NCBI RefSeq assembly: GCF_003813865.1 | Contig: NZ_RMVG01000006.1 | Coordinates: 124,001 to 188,000 of the forward strand | DNA: 64,000 nt | Direction of reading: 5' to 3' | DNA from: Candidatus Pantoea deserta | GTDB lineage: Bacteria > Pseudomonadota > Gammaproteobacteria > Enterobacterales > Enterobacteriaceae | Shown: one piece after another, positions 43,089 through 52,432 of the stretch | Layout of the letters: each line of letters opens with the position of its first letter | Numbering within the stretch: position 1 is the stretch's first letter | Notes under the pieces: model-generated | Database searches by the model: none | What the model was told of the DNA's origin: nothing | The model's input: the letters and a program-made list of their open reading frames with translations, nothing else | Made by a program: the position numbers and the translations under genes

Positions 43089-43129
43089 ATTTGCAGTCAG
43101 AGCGTCTTACCACCCGCCCGCACAGGGCA

Positions 43130-44266
43130 TCAGTGATCAAGATACAGATAATGCACCCAGCTGGTCATGCGCAGCAGAACTTTGCGCATCACAGACACAT
43201 GCGTGAAGTGATCAGAATAAATAGCGACCTGAGCAAAGATACCGTCCGGTAAGGCATCAACGTCTTTGTTCGGGGCCAGCTCGATCACCGCCAGCACCCC
43301 ATCGGATGGCGAAGCCGTGCTGAGCGACTGAAGCGTGCCCTGTGCCTGGTAGGTTCCCCCCGGCACTACAGGAAGGACGCTGCTCAGTTTTCCTGAAAAT
43401 ACCTGTCCCGGCAGCGCATTGAAAACCACTTCAGCCTCGTCGCCCTGCTTCAGGCGCAGCAGCGAATTTTGTCTGAACTGCGCCACGATCTGCCGTTTTT
43501 GTTCAGGGATAAATATCATGACCGGGCGCAGCGGCAGCGCCGCGGCGTAAGTGCCGGGGCGAATTAAGACCTGAGTGACGTAACCGTTATCTGGCGCGCG
43601 CACCACGGTCTGAGCAAGATTATATTCGGCTTCCGCCAGTTGCGCTCTCAGACTGACAATCTGAGACTGTTCGCCGCCGACCAGGCTATTTAACTGGCTT
43701 TTAATCTGTTCCTGTTGCGCCAGCGAGCCTTTTACCAGCGCATCCTGCGCCAGAAAATCCTGGCGCGCATTATCAATATCGCGTTCTGAGAACGGATTTA
43801 CCTTTGCCTTGCTGCCTTGTAAATAACGCTGATAGTCCTGAAATAACCGGTCCCGCTCCGCTGAAACATGACTTGTGTTAGCAATAGCCTCGCTCAGCTG
43901 TCCTTTCAGAGACTGAATATTATGAACCGCCGTCGTCAGATCAGCCTGTAGCCGATCAACGCGCGCCTGAAAACGCGTCTGGTCTAAGCGAAATAGCATT
44001 TCTCCCTTTTTAATTCGCTGGTTCTGTTTCGCCGTGACTTCCACGACAACGCCGGTTACCTGCGGCGTAATCGGCACAGAGACCACTGCTTTCTGCGCCA
44101 GAGACGTATAGGGATGGTTATAATTCATCAGCAGGATAAGCGCGCTAACTATAAAAACGCCGCCCAGCGCCGCCGTGGGAACGGTCCACTTATTGACGGG
44201 TATTTTGAAGACTTTAAAAATAGTCCAGGCTATCGCGACGTAGGTCAGAATAATTAATAAATCCAT
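43130..44266 (-). CDS. yibH: HlyD-family membrane fusion protein YibH
   Basis: A 378-residue inner-membrane protein with an N-terminal anchor and a periplasmic HlyD-type barrel and coiled coil. The text is nearly that of E. coli Yib[15 protein letters not shown] at the start, [15 protein letters not shown], and [12 protein letters not shown] at the end. Start 44266 agrees with that length; the frame opens 16 codons earlier inside yibI. It follows yibI by 4 bases. The transported substrate is unknown. Confidence 0.93.
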   Translation of the reverse strand: MDLLIILTYVAIAWTIFKVFKIPVNKWTVPTAALGGVFIVSALILLMNYNHPYTSLAQKAVVSVPITPQVTGVVVEVTAKQNQRIKKGEMLFRLDQTRFQARVDRLQADLTTAVHNIQSLKGQLSEAIANTSHVSAERDRLFQDYQRYLQGSKAKVNPFSERDIDNARQDFLAQDALVKGSLAQQEQIKSQLNSLVGGEQSQIVSLRAQLAEAEYNLAQTVVRAPDNGYVTQVLIRPGTYAAALPLRPVMIFIPEQKRQIVAQFRQNSLLRLKQGDEAEVVFNALPGQVFSGKLSSVLPVVPGGTYQAQGTLQSLSTASPSDGVLAVIELAPNKDVDALPDGIFAQVAIYSDHFTHVSVMRKVLLRMTSWVHYLYLDH

Positions 44267-44270
44267 GCTA

Positions 44271-44594
44271 TTACTCCGACGAAGGTGTGTTGAGTCCGGC
44301 CTGTTTTCGCTCAAGCTCCGCGACGCGCTGTTGCAGTTGTTCCAGATTATTATTCTGAGTCTGCATTCCCCAGCCCCGTTCAGGTCGATAGAGCGTGGCC
44401 CATATCCATAAAAACGGCCATATTACGTGGAGCGTAAACAGGCTTACCCAGCCTGCGACATGAATAGCATCTGCATGAGGATGATTGCGTGATTTCGCAA
44501 TCAAATAAGGAATGTCATGGAGTATAATGATTCCATAAAAAATAACGATAAAAACGAAGACCAGCACACCCAACGCAAAGTAGTTAAGAAACAT
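44271..44594 (-). CDS. yibI: DUF3302 inner-membrane protein YibI
   Basis: A 107-residue protein with two membrane helices and a coiled-coil C-terminus ([14 protein letters not shown]). It matches E. coli YibI in [30 protein letters not shown] and [11 protein letters not shown]. The pair yibI-yibH is a conserved operon. YiaW is a related protein, but the gene partner and text favour YibI. Confidence 0.9.
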   Translation of the reverse strand: MFLNYFALGVLVFVFIVIFYGIIILHDIPYLIAKSRNHPHADAIHVAGWVSLFTLHVIWPFLWIWATLYRPERGWGMQTQNNNLEQLQQRVAELERKQAGLNTPSSE

Positions 44595-45193
44595 ACTCGC
44601 CTCTTATAAACTGGAATGTACGATGTTAATATAGCACCCGTAGCCGAGGGGATACGAGGACTTAATCATTCGTGGGGGACTTTCTCCCGCTTAATGGGAA
44701 CAATCTTAAAGGCGTATCAGCTTTCTTTTTGTGATAGTGGCTACAGTTTTACCTGGCCCCGGTTTATTTGGTCAGACGTCTTTATTAGGCTCATTTTATA
44801 GTAGGGTACGATAAATTAAGCGAGGCGTTAATTAGTGAGGGTGATTATAATTACTCTGATAATTAACGCGATATTTTTTGTCGCATGGCTTTGTTTTACT
44901 TTTACGGTTCGTTTTGTCAGGTCCTGTCTGCATGGCAGGGGTTTTTCCGGCTCGCTGGAAAGGTAGCTGAATTTTATTTGGTTTTATAACGGGCCGTTTC
45001 GTTGTCAGGGGATCACTTATTTTATCGTGGTCCTGTTAGTGTTTTAACATGACTAATCAGGCAGGTCGGCATCATGGCGATTTCTCTCTTTCAGTTATAA
45101 TACGACGATGACAATGAATATCGCGGCGCAACGAGCAGCTTTTTTCAATTATGTAGTGGCGTCAATTAATCTGCTGATATAAGGGGTCAGGCA
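44595..45193. other. Divergent promoter region without a supported gene
   Basis: About 600 bases between the divergent yibIH and pqiB-like genes. I looked for a remnant of pqiA upstream of pqiB and found none. Short frames here lack ribosome sites. Confidence 0.35.
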
Positions 45194-46846
45194 TTGTCTG
45201 ATAACAAGCCAGGTGAGACGCAGATAGAAAAAATCAAAAGCTGGTCGCCGGTGTGGATTATTCCGCTCGTCACGCTGGCTATTGGCGGATGGATATTGTT
45301 TTATCATTACAGCCATCAGGGACCACAGGTAATACTGGTTACTGAAAATGCCGAGGGTATTGAGGCGGGAAAAACAGTTATAAAAAACCGGAGTATTGAG
45401 GTCGGCCTGGTGGAGAGCGCAGAACTGACGGACGACCTTCGTCACGTGGTGATTAAGGCCCGCCTGCATACGGGGATGGAAAAATTGCTGCACGCTGACT
45501 CTGTTTTTTGGGTCGTTAAGCCTCAGATCGGCCGCGAAGGCGTGACCGGGCTTGGAACCTTGTTGTCGGGCGCGTATATCGAATTAAAGCCAGGCGCTCA
45601 GGGCGTACGGCCCGCAGAGTATGCGCTGCTGGATGCTCCGCCGCTGGCGCCCGCTGATGCAAAAGGTATCCGGATCATTCTCGACAGTAACCAGGCCGGT
45701 CAGCTGACGCCCGGCAGTCCAGTGCTGTTCCGGGGCTTTCGCGTAGGAACGGTGGAGACCAGTCAGTTTGATGCGGCAAAAAGGACGATGCGTTATCAGC
45801 TGTTTATCACGTCGCCTTACGATCGGCTGGTCACCACCAATGCGCGCTTCTGGAAGGATAGCGGTATCGCTGTCGATATGTCAGCCGCAGGCATGCGGGT
45901 AGAGGTTGGCTCGCTGACGACTCTGTTCAGCGGAGGCGTAAGCTTTGACGTTCCGGAAGGGTGGGAGCTGGGCCAGCTTGCCAGCAATAAAGCAACCTAC
46001 CACCTGTATGACGATCGGCGCAGCATTCAAAATTCACGCTATACCCAGCATGTTGATTATCTGATGTTCTTTGACGACTCGGTGCGGGGCCTTCAGGCGG
46101 GCGCGCCGGTTGAATTTCGCGGCATACGGCTGGGCACAGTAGCGCAGGTGCCTTTTTTCCTGCCCGGCGTGACGCAGGATTTTCATACTCACTATCATGT
46201 GCCGGTGCTTATTCGCATTGAGCCTGAGCGGTTTATCAGCGGCATGGGCAAAGATTTTAACCTGGACCAGCGGCTTGAGCGGGGCAAAAAGCACGGATTA
46301 AGGGCCACGCTGAAAACGGGCAATCTGCTCTCTGGTTCGCTCTATGTCGATGTGGATTTTTACGACAACATGGGTCCTTACAATGGCCCTGACAAGGTCG
46401 CGGGCTATAAGGTTATCCCGACAACCCGTAGCGGTCTTAACCAGATTCAACAAAAGCTGGTGGCCACGCTGGATAAAATCAATACGCTGCCGCTTACTCC
46501 TTTGCTTACCGAAGCAACGGGCACGCTGAGAGAGGGGCAACGTACCTTGCGCGACCTGCAAAAAGGGCTTAAGCAGGTTAATCAGATTGTCGCCAGTCCG
46601 GCAATGAAAGTGCTGCCCGAAGAGACGCAAAGAACCCTGCTGGAGCTAAACCGCAGCATGAAGGGCTTACAGCCAGGCTCGCCCGCCTATAACAAAATGG
46701 TCGGCGATATGCAGCGCCTCGATCGGGTGCTTCAGGAGCTTCAGCCGCTGCTGAACACCCTCAACGGCAAAAGTAATGCGCTGATCATTGACGCTAAACG
46801 GGCAGACGATCCTGTGCCGGTAAGGGCGAAGCAGGAAAGCCGATAG
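45194..46846 (+). CDS. pqiB: PqiB, intermembrane lipid-transport MCE protein
   Basis: A 550-residue inner-membrane protein with one N-terminal helix (V-W-I-I-P-L-V-T-L-A-I-G-G-W) and three MCE domains that build a tube across the periplasm, plus a C-terminal helix bundle. It follows E. coli PqiB throughout (V-F-W-V-V-K-P-Q-I-G-R-E-G, F-W-K-D-S-G-I-A-V-D, Y-L-M-F-F-D-D-S-V-R-G-L-Q). The start is TTG, with no ATG nearby; GGGG lies upstream. Unusually, neither pqiA nor pqiC flanks it. Confidence 0.9.
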   Translation: MSDNKPGETQIEKIKSWSPVWIIPLVTLAIGGWILFYHYSHQGPQVILVTENAEGIEAGKTVIKNRSIEVGLVESAELTDDLRHVVIKARLHTGMEKLLHADSVFWVVKPQIGREGVTGLGTLLSGAYIELKPGAQGVRPAEYALLDAPPLAPADAKGIRIILDSNQAGQLTPGSPVLFRGFRVGTVETSQFDAAKRTMRYQLFITSPYDRLVTTNARFWKDSGIAVDMSAAGMRVEVGSLTTLFSGGVSFDVPEGWELGQLASNKATYHLYDDRRSIQNSRYTQHVDYLMFFDDSVRGLQAGAPVEFRGIRLGTVAQVPFFLPGVTQDFHTHYHVPVLIRIEPERFISGMGKDFNLDQRLERGKKHGLRATLKTGNLLSGSLYVDVDFYDNMGPYNGPDKVAGYKVIPTTRSGLNQIQQKLVATLDKINTLPLTPLLTEATGTLREGQRTLRDLQKGLKQVNQIVASPAMKVLPEETQRTLLELNRSMKGLQPGSPAYNKMVGDMQRLDRVLQELQPLLNTLNGKSNALIIDAKRADDPVPVRAKQESR

Positions 46847-46900
46847 CGCGGTTAATTGTGTAGCGAGATGTTTTTGTAACCACGTCAGGAGAAAATGACG

Positions 46901-46931
46901 CTGGTTTGACGCTGAGGCAGCGTCAAACCAG
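46901..46931. other. Perfect 14-base hairpin after pqiB
   Basis: CTGGTTTGACGCTG (46901-46914) and CAGCGTCAAACCAG (46918-46931) are exact complements with a 3-base loop AGG. No T-run follows on either strand, so it is not a standard terminator. Confidence 0.75.
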
Positions 46932-47074
46932 ACAGGATAACGCAGCGCCCAAAAACGGGCTGGCGGTGAAAAATCAGTGGCGTTTACATTCTGCGCTTAA
47001 TGAATGACAGGCTGTTTGACTTATTGCCAGGGAAGCGACAGGCACAGAATCATGACTTATGGCGGGGCAGGATC

Positions 47075-47737
47075 ATGCTGGAATTAATTAAAGCGATCGG
47101 GTTAGGGCTGGTAGTGCTGCTTCCGCTGGCAAACCCTCTGACGACGGTAGTGCTGTTTTTAGGGCTGGGAAGTGGAATGAACCAGCCTGAGCGCAATCAG
47201 GTGGCCAGAACGACATCGATCTGCGTGTTTATCATCTTGATGGTGGCCTGGTATGCCGGTCAGCTGGTGATGAATACCTTTGGTATCTCAATACCGGGTC
47301 TACGTATCGCCGGTGGGCTGATTGTTGTGTTCATTGGTTTCAGAATGCTTTTTCCCTCCTCCGCAGACCAAAACCCGCCTGAAGTGCAAAGTAAATCCGA
47401 AGAGCTGGCTCGCAGACCTGACACCAGTATCGCTTTTGTCCCGCTGGCAATGCCATCGACGGCTGGACCTGGCACCATCGCAATGGTGATTAGCTCGGCG
47501 GCGACCCTGAAGCAGGGCATTGATTTTCCCGCATGGGTGGTGATGATTGCTCCGCCTTTGATCTTCCTCGTGGTCAGTTTCATCACCTGGCTCTGCCTTC
47601 GCAGCGCCGGGGCCATCATCCGTATGATAGGGAAAAGCGGGATCGATGCGATTTCTCGCCTGATGGGCTTTCTGTTGGTGTGTATGGGGGTGCAGTTTAT
47701 GATTAACGGTATCCGTGAAATCATTTCCCTCTACTGA
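47075..47737 (+). CDS. marC: MarC-family inner-membrane protein
   Basis: A 220-residue protein with six membrane helices, nearly the length of E. coli MarC (221). Text matches: [49 protein letters not shown] and [16 protein letters not shown] use the ATG at 47075; the frame opens 25 codons earlier. Its function is unknown, despite the name. The marRAB operon is not next to it. Confidence 0.93.
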   Translation: MLELIKAIGLGLVVLLPLANPLTTVVLFLGLGSGMNQPERNQVARTTSICVFIILMVAWYAGQLVMNTFGISIPGLRIAGGLIVVFIGFRMLFPSSADQNPPEVQSKSEELARRPDTSIAFVPLAMPSTAGPGTIAMVISSAATLKQGIDFPAWVVMIAPPLIFLVVSFITWLCLRSAGAIIRMIGKSGIDAISRLMGFLLVCMGVQFMINGIREIISLY

Positions 47738-47893
47738 CGGCAAAGAAGAAACCTTTACCGGCTATGCTCGTCGCTTGCGCGTTAATTCCCGCATAGCCTG
47801 TTGAAAAAGCGCTAAAGCCTCCCGTTAAAATTTCTGGTGACAACCCGGCACGCTCTGTGCAGGATGGTTTTTTTTTATTTTCAGGGAATCACC

Positions 47894-48745
47894 ATGAGCG
47901 CAAAGGCGGCAACGTTAGAGAGTCGGATTCGACAGCACTGGGATCGGCTCTCCAGCCATGAACAGCGACTGGCTGACGTGCTGCTGGCTGCGCCAGGTCA
48001 ACTGGCGATGAACACCGCGACTGAGCTGGCGCGCAGCGCCGGTGTCTCTAAAGCCACCACGACGCGTTTCTTTCGCCACCTGGGCTATGAAAGCTATGAA
48101 GCCGCGCGACGTCAGGCCCGTGACATGCAAAGCAGCGGTTCGCCGCTTTATCTGCAAGCCGCGCCGACAGCGTCGCCGCTCGCCAGCATTATGCAGCAGC
48201 ATCTGGAGAAAGAGATCGCTAACCTGGTCAACAGCTACCGCTCGCTGGACAGCGAGCAGTTACAGCAGGCGGTGAACGCGATAGCCCAGGCTCGACGAGT
48301 TATCGTCATGGGCTGGCGCCACAGCCAGACGATTGCTCAGCTCATTTATCGCGACCTGGTGCATATTCATCCTGATGTCCGCCTGTTGCCGCGCCCCGGA
48401 GATTCTCTGGCGGAGCATCTGGCCGCGTCCAGTCGACAGGATGTGGTGATTTGCGTTGGCCTGCGCCGCCGCATGCCTGCGCTGGAGGCGGCGATGAGCG
48501 CGCTGGCGGAGCGTGAAGTGCCCATGCTCTATATAGCGGATGTGCTCTCTGGCAAACCGGCGCGTCACGCACGCTGGGTGGTACGCTGCCATACCGACAG
48601 CAGTTTACTCTTCGACAGCACCGCCGCGCTCTCTGGCGTGTGCAATCTGCTCTGTTCGCTGGTGGCCCGACAAATGGGCAAAACCAGCAGTGATTACCTT
48701 GCACAGGTTGAAGCCCTGCACCAGACTCTCAACGAACTTGAATAG
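47894..48745 (+). CDS. MurR/RpiR-family transcriptional regulator
   Basis: A 283-residue regulator with an N-terminal helix-turn-helix (L-A-R-S-A-G-V-S-K-A-T-T-T-R-F-F-R-H-L-G) and a C-terminal SIS sugar-phosphate-type domain (A-R-R-V-I-V-M-G-W-R-H-S-Q-T). The ATG at 47894 is chosen over an upstream in-frame start. It precedes the ABC importer/DUF1989 operon in the same direction with a 252-base gap containing a perfect palindrome, so it very likely controls that operon. The effector is unknown, possibly a nitrogen-containing compound. Confidence 0.87.
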   Translation: MSAKAATLESRIRQHWDRLSSHEQRLADVLLAAPGQLAMNTATELARSAGVSKATTTRFFRHLGYESYEAARRQARDMQSSGSPLYLQAAPTASPLASIMQQHLEKEIANLVNSYRSLDSEQLQQAVNAIAQARRVIVMGWRHSQTIAQLIYRDLVHIHPDVRLLPRPGDSLAEHLAASSRQDVVICVGLRRRMPALEAAMSALAEREVPMLYIADVLSGKPARHARWVVRCHTDSSLLFDSTAALSGVCNLLCSLVARQMGKTSSDYLAQVEALHQTLNELE

Positions 48746-48859
48746 TGCCCCATTCTGGCGCGCGCCGCGCCGGAAAACGCCCTGAAACAGCGCAGTTCAC
48801 CTGTCGCCTTCCCGAAGCGCTGCGCCGCGAATGAAATCTAAGAAATAAAAAAATAAATA

Positions 48860-48879
48860 AAAGAAACGTTTGTTTCTTT
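48860..48879. promoter_or_regulatory. Palindrome between RpiR gene and ABC/DUF1989 operon, candidate operator
   Basis: AAAGAAAC, spacer GTTT, GTTTCTTT: a perfect inverted repeat with 8-base arms, about 120 bases before the binding-protein ATG. Its place between a regulator and the operon makes it the best candidate for the RpiR-type operator. Confidence 0.5.
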
Positions 48880-48997
48880 ATGATTCTACACATAAAAGTC
48901 CCTGATTCCCCGCGCGCGCTAACGAGTGAATGAAAAAACTGGCACAAAATATGCTCAGTAGAAAAAGTCATTTCACCAACACCAGGGAAACACCACA

Positions 48998-49834
48998 ATG
49001 AAAAAAACAGCACTGCTGATCGCCGCACTTCTCTCCTTTGCCACCATGGCGCAGGCGCAGGCCGACACCCTGGCCGACATCAGGAGCAGCGGCAAAATGA
49101 CCGTTGGCATCGATCCAACCTTTCCTCCTTATGAATACACCGACGACAAGGGGGAGATCACCGGCTACAGCGTTGCCATTATGCAGTCCTTCGCCAGAGA
49201 CCTCGGCGTGAAACTGGCGTTTCAGAAAACCGCCTTCAGCGGTATTTTGCCGGGCCTGATCTCCGGCTCGTTCGACGCCGAAGGCTCCTCTCTCAACATC
49301 ACCGCTGAGCGCGCTAAAAAAGTGCTGTTCACGGTACCTTACAGCAAAACCGTCAACGGGGTGCTGGTGCGTAAAGAGACCGCTGAAAACTTCAGCGGTA
49401 AAACGCTGAGTCCGGACAGCCTGTCTGGCCTGCGCGGCACGGTGAAAACCGCCAGCGTGCCGGAGCAGCTGCTGAAAGGCTTTAATGAGCAGCTGAACAA
49501 AGAGGGCAAAAAACCCATCGAGATCATCAGCGTGGATTCTCTGGATCAGACCGTCAGCACGCTGATGAACAGACGCGCTGACTTCGTTTTTGACGACATC
49601 GCCGTGCTGGCTCCGGTGGCGAAAAAATATGCGGACAAAGTGACGCAGGTGGGCGAAGTCGGTCCGTCTCAGTGGATGGGATGGGCAACGCGCAAAGCAG
49701 ACGGCAGCCTGAACAAAGCCATCAGCGATCATATTCTGGCGATGCAAAAAACCGGCGAGCTGAAAAAACTGCAACAGCAGTATCTCGGCACCACCTTTAC
49801 CGTTCCCGCCAGCAACTTCATTCCTCAGGAGTAA
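48998..49834 (+). CDS. Amino-acid-type ABC transporter substrate-binding protein
   Basis: A 278-residue periplasmic protein of the SBP family 3 type, with signal peptide ending M-A-Q-A-Q-A. Family marks are T-V-G-I-D-P-T-F-P-P-Y-E-Y, E-G-S-S-L-N-I-T-A-E-R and L-R-G-T-V-K-T-A-S. It would bind a polar amino acid or a similar cationic or amidino compound. It opens the operon and is followed at once by a DUF1989 gene. Confidence 0.9.
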   Translation: MKKTALLIAALLSFATMAQAQADTLADIRSSGKMTVGIDPTFPPYEYTDDKGEITGYSVAIMQSFARDLGVKLAFQKTAFSGILPGLISGSFDAEGSSLNITAERAKKVLFTVPYSKTVNGVLVRKETAENFSGKTLSPDSLSGLRGTVKTASVPEQLLKGFNEQLNKEGKKPIEIISVDSLDQTVSTLMNRRADFVFDDIAVLAPVAKKYADKVTQVGEVGPSQWMGWATRKADGSLNKAISDHILAMQKTGELKKLQQQYLGTTFTVPASNFIPQE

Positions 49835-49836
49835 TT

Positions 49837-50469
49837 ATGTGCCAGTGCAACCTGACGGTGCCTGCGGGCCATGGCAAAACCTTCCGCGTGCGAAAGGGCC
49901 AGTTTATTACCGTGATTGACAGTGAAGGGCAGCAGGCGGCCGATTTCGTCGCGGTTAACGCCGATGATCTGAACGAAAAACTGTCGCCGGTGCATACCCG
50001 CCAGCATCTGCGTTCGTTGTTCTTCAAGCCAGGCGATGCGCTCTGGTCGAGTCAAAACCGTCCCATGCTGCGTATCCTGGCCGACAGTATTGGTATTCAC
50101 GACGCCAACGTGCCCGCCTGCGACCGCACGCGTTTCAGCGTCGATTTTGGCGTGGAGGGGCACCGTAACTGCGTAGACAACCTGCTGGAGGGGATGAAGG
50201 AATTTGGCGTCACCTACTACTCGCTGCCCGAACCTTTCAATCTGTTCCAGAACGGCCCGGTAACGGCCGATGGCCGTATGGAAGTGACCGATCCTCACAG
50301 CCAGGCAGGTGACAGCATCACGTTTGAGGCGCTGTGCGATCTGATTTGTTCGGTCTCGTCCTGCCCGCAGGACATTATTCCCGGTAACGGTTTACAGGTT
50401 ACGCCTGTCGCGATCGTGGTAAGCGACGTTTTTCACGCTGAGGAGATCCATCATGCTGTTAATGCGTGA
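49837..50469 (+). CDS. DUF1989 (urea-carboxylase-associated) protein, first of three
   Basis: A 210-residue cytoplasmic protein of the DUF1989 family. The family's motif is complete: His88-Asp89 in G-I-H-D-A, Cys95-Asp96 in A-C-D, His109, Cys112, Asp114 and Asn115 in H-R-N-C-V-D-N. Members CgdA and CgdB form the carboxyguanidine deiminase of the guanidine pathway. Start is the ATG two bases after the binding-protein stop (GGAG in place). No guanidine carboxylase or allophanate hydrolase is near, so the substrate may be another guanidino or amidino compound. Confidence 0.85.
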   Translation: MCQCNLTVPAGHGKTFRVRKGQFITVIDSEGQQAADFVAVNADDLNEKLSPVHTRQHLRSLFFKPGDALWSSQNRPMLRILADSIGIHDANVPACDRTRFSVDFGVEGHRNCVDNLLEGMKEFGVTYYSLPEPFNLFQNGPVTADGRMEVTDPHSQAGDSITFEALCDLICSVSSCPQDIIPGNGLQVTPVAIVVSDVFHAEEIHHAVNA

Positions 50470-51100
50470 AGGCTATGAAGAAAATGCGCCGCGTACGCTG
50501 GCTGACGCCGTCACGGTTGAGCCTGGCTGCGCAGGCTCTGTCAGGGTGCTGCGCGGCCAGCTGCTGCGTATTACCGCGCTGGGCGAGGGGGCGGTCGCGT
50601 CGCTGTTTGGCTTTAGCCTGGCTGACCCGCGGGTATGGCTGTCAGTGCATCACACGCGCGTGTTCAGCAACAGCTATCTGCTGGGGTCCGGCATGCGGCT
50701 GGTGAACAACCGCCGTCGTCCCGTGATGGTGCTGGGCAAAGACAGCGTGAAGCGCCATGACCTGCTGCTGCCTGCCTCAACCACGGCTTTTCTGGCGGAA
50801 AAAGGGTACCAGGGAGAAGGCTGTCTGGAGGCGGTGAGCGGCGAGCTGGCGCGACTGGGAATGGCGGTGCCAAAGCTCCCGGATCCGATTAATTTATTTA
50901 TGCACGTCAGACTGACCCGAGCGGGCGACATCCTGCCTGAGCCGAACCTGACCAGAGCGGGCGACAGCATCACCTGCCGCGTGGTGATGGACACGCAGTT
51001 CATTGTCTCTGCCTGCAACACCGGGATTGAAGGCAACGATCGGCCTGCGCCGCTGCGCCTGTCTGTGGCGGAGAATCTGCACGACTTTAACGCGGAGTGA
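50453..51100 (+). CDS. DUF1989 (urea-carboxylase-associated) protein, second, motif degenerate
   Basis: A 215-residue DUF1989 paralogue. It keeps His102-Asp103 (R-H-D) and a Cys (G-E-G-C-L-E), but the A-C-D triplet reads A-S-T and the H-x-N-C-x-D-N motif reads G-E-G-C-L-E-A. It may be a structural partner of the first protein in a heteromer. The gene overlaps the previous one by 17 bases, with GAGGAG as ribosome site, so the two are made together. Confidence 0.8.
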   Translation: MLLMREGYEENAPRTLADAVTVEPGCAGSVRVLRGQLLRITALGEGAVASLFGFSLADPRVWLSVHHTRVFSNSYLLGSGMRLVNNRRRPVMVLGKDSVKRHDLLLPASTTAFLAEKGYQGEGCLEAVSGELARLGMAVPKLPDPINLFMHVRLTRAGDILPEPNLTRAGDSITCRVVMDTQFIVSACNTGIEGNDRPAPLRLSVAENLHDFNAE

Positions 51101-51103
51101 CGC

Positions 51104-51754
51104 ATGGGGCTGGATCAACAGGTAGTGGCCGCGCTGCCGGAACTCGGACACGGCCTGCTGATGACCCTGGTACTGACCGTACTGGCGTCGCTGGTCAGCG
51201 TGGTCATGGGGCAGCTGGGCTGTTTTCTGCAACTGCGCCGGGCCTGGGTCTGGCGCGCGGCCGGTAGACTCTACGTCAGCCTGATGCGCGGCACGCCTGC
51301 TATCGTGCAGCTGTTTGTGGTGTTTTTCACCCTGCCGCGCCTGGGGTTAGGCGGTCAGCCGATGCTGGCCGCTGTGCTCGCGATCGGGCTTAACAGCGGC
51401 GCCTATGTGGCGGAGATTTTGCGCGTTAACCGCTCGCTGGTGACGCGGGGGCAGCTCGAAGCCGCGCGCACCCTGGGTCTGAGCCGCCTGATGACGTGGT
51501 GGTATGTGATCAATCCCCAGGTGATGCGCGCCAGTCTGCCCGTGCTGGTCAACGAGTTCACCATTCTGCTGAAGACCACGCCGCTGGCGTCGGTCGTCGC
51601 GCTGACCGAACTGACCTATGCCGGACAGATTGTCATTGCGCGCACCTATGAAGCGACACAGGTGCTGCTGCTGGTGGCGGCGGGCTATTTGCTTATCGCG
51701 CTGCCCCTGATTGCCGCCGCACGGCGGCTTGAAGCGAAAAGGAGGGGAGCGTAA
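51104..51754 (+). CDS. Amino-acid ABC transporter permease (first)
   Basis: A 216-residue inner-membrane permease of the HisM/GlnP type with about five helices. The coupling motif that contacts the ATPase is E-A-A-R-T-L-G-L-S (G-Q-L-E-A-A-R). It starts 3 bases after the DUF1989 stop and its TAA shares an A with the next ATG. It pairs with the following permease. Confidence 0.88.
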   Translation: MGLDQQVVAALPELGHGLLMTLVLTVLASLVSVVMGQLGCFLQLRRAWVWRAAGRLYVSLMRGTPAIVQLFVVFFTLPRLGLGGQPMLAAVLAIGLNSGAYVAEILRVNRSLVTRGQLEAARTLGLSRLMTWWYVINPQVMRASLPVLVNEFTILLKTTPLASVVALTELTYAGQIVIARTYEATQVLLLVAAGYLLIALPLIAAARRLEAKRRGA

Positions 51755-52419
51755 TGGACTGGCGGGCAATTCTCACTTCCTTACCCTCACTGGGCGATGG
51801 CCTGCTGGCGACGCTGCAACTCTGTCTCGTTGCGGCTCTCTGCTCGCTGGCGTGGGGCGCGCTGATGGCGCTGCTGCTGATGCGCGCGACGCCATTCTGG
51901 CTGCGCTTGCTCAATCTCTACAGCGCCCTGACGCTGGCTTTGCCGCTGCTGGTGGTGATCTATCTGCTCTATTTTGTGCTGCCGGAATATAACGTCACGC
52001 TGTCGTCGCCCGTGGTGGGCGTACTGGCGCTGACGCTCTACTACGCGCCCTACATCGCCCAGGTCATTCGCGCCGCCATTGACGCCCTGCCGAAAGGGCA
52101 GTGGGAGGCGTGCCGGGTGCTGGGACTGAGCCGCAGTGAGCAGCTGCGCGATGTGGTGCTGCCGCAAACGCTGCCGCAGATGCTGTCGCCGCTGGTTGGG
52201 CTGATGATCGGCCTGATCAAAGACTCTGCGCTGCTGTCGATTGTTTCCGTTCAGGAGTTTATGTACGCCGCGAAACAGGCGATTTCAGAAACATACGCAC
52301 CGCTCGAAATCTACCTCGCTGTGGCGCTCTGTTACTGGCTGCTCAACAGTTTTATCGACTGGCTGGCACGCAGCCTTGAATCCCGCATGACGCGCTATCG
52401 TCGCGGCGTGCAGCATTAA
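51754..52419 (+). CDS. Amino-acid ABC transporter permease (second)
   Basis: A 221-residue partner permease. Coupling motif G-Q-W-E-A-C-R-V-L-G-L-S with Cys in place of the second Ala; the later P-Q-M-L-S-P-L-V-G-L and D-S-A-L-L-S-I-V-S-V fit the HisQ/M family. It overlaps the first permease by one base. No ATPase gene follows, so the transporter must borrow an ATP-binding protein from elsewhere. Confidence 0.88.
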   Translation: MDWRAILTSLPSLGDGLLATLQLCLVAALCSLAWGALMALLLMRATPFWLRLLNLYSALTLALPLLVVIYLLYFVLPEYNVTLSSPVVGVLALTLYYAPYIAQVIRAAIDALPKGQWEACRVLGLSRSEQLRDVVLPQTLPQMLSPLVGLMIGLIKDSALLSIVSVQEFMYAAKQAISETYAPLEIYLAVALCYWLLNSFIDWLARSLESRMTRYRRGVQH

Positions 52420-52432
52420 TCAGGAGAATAGT

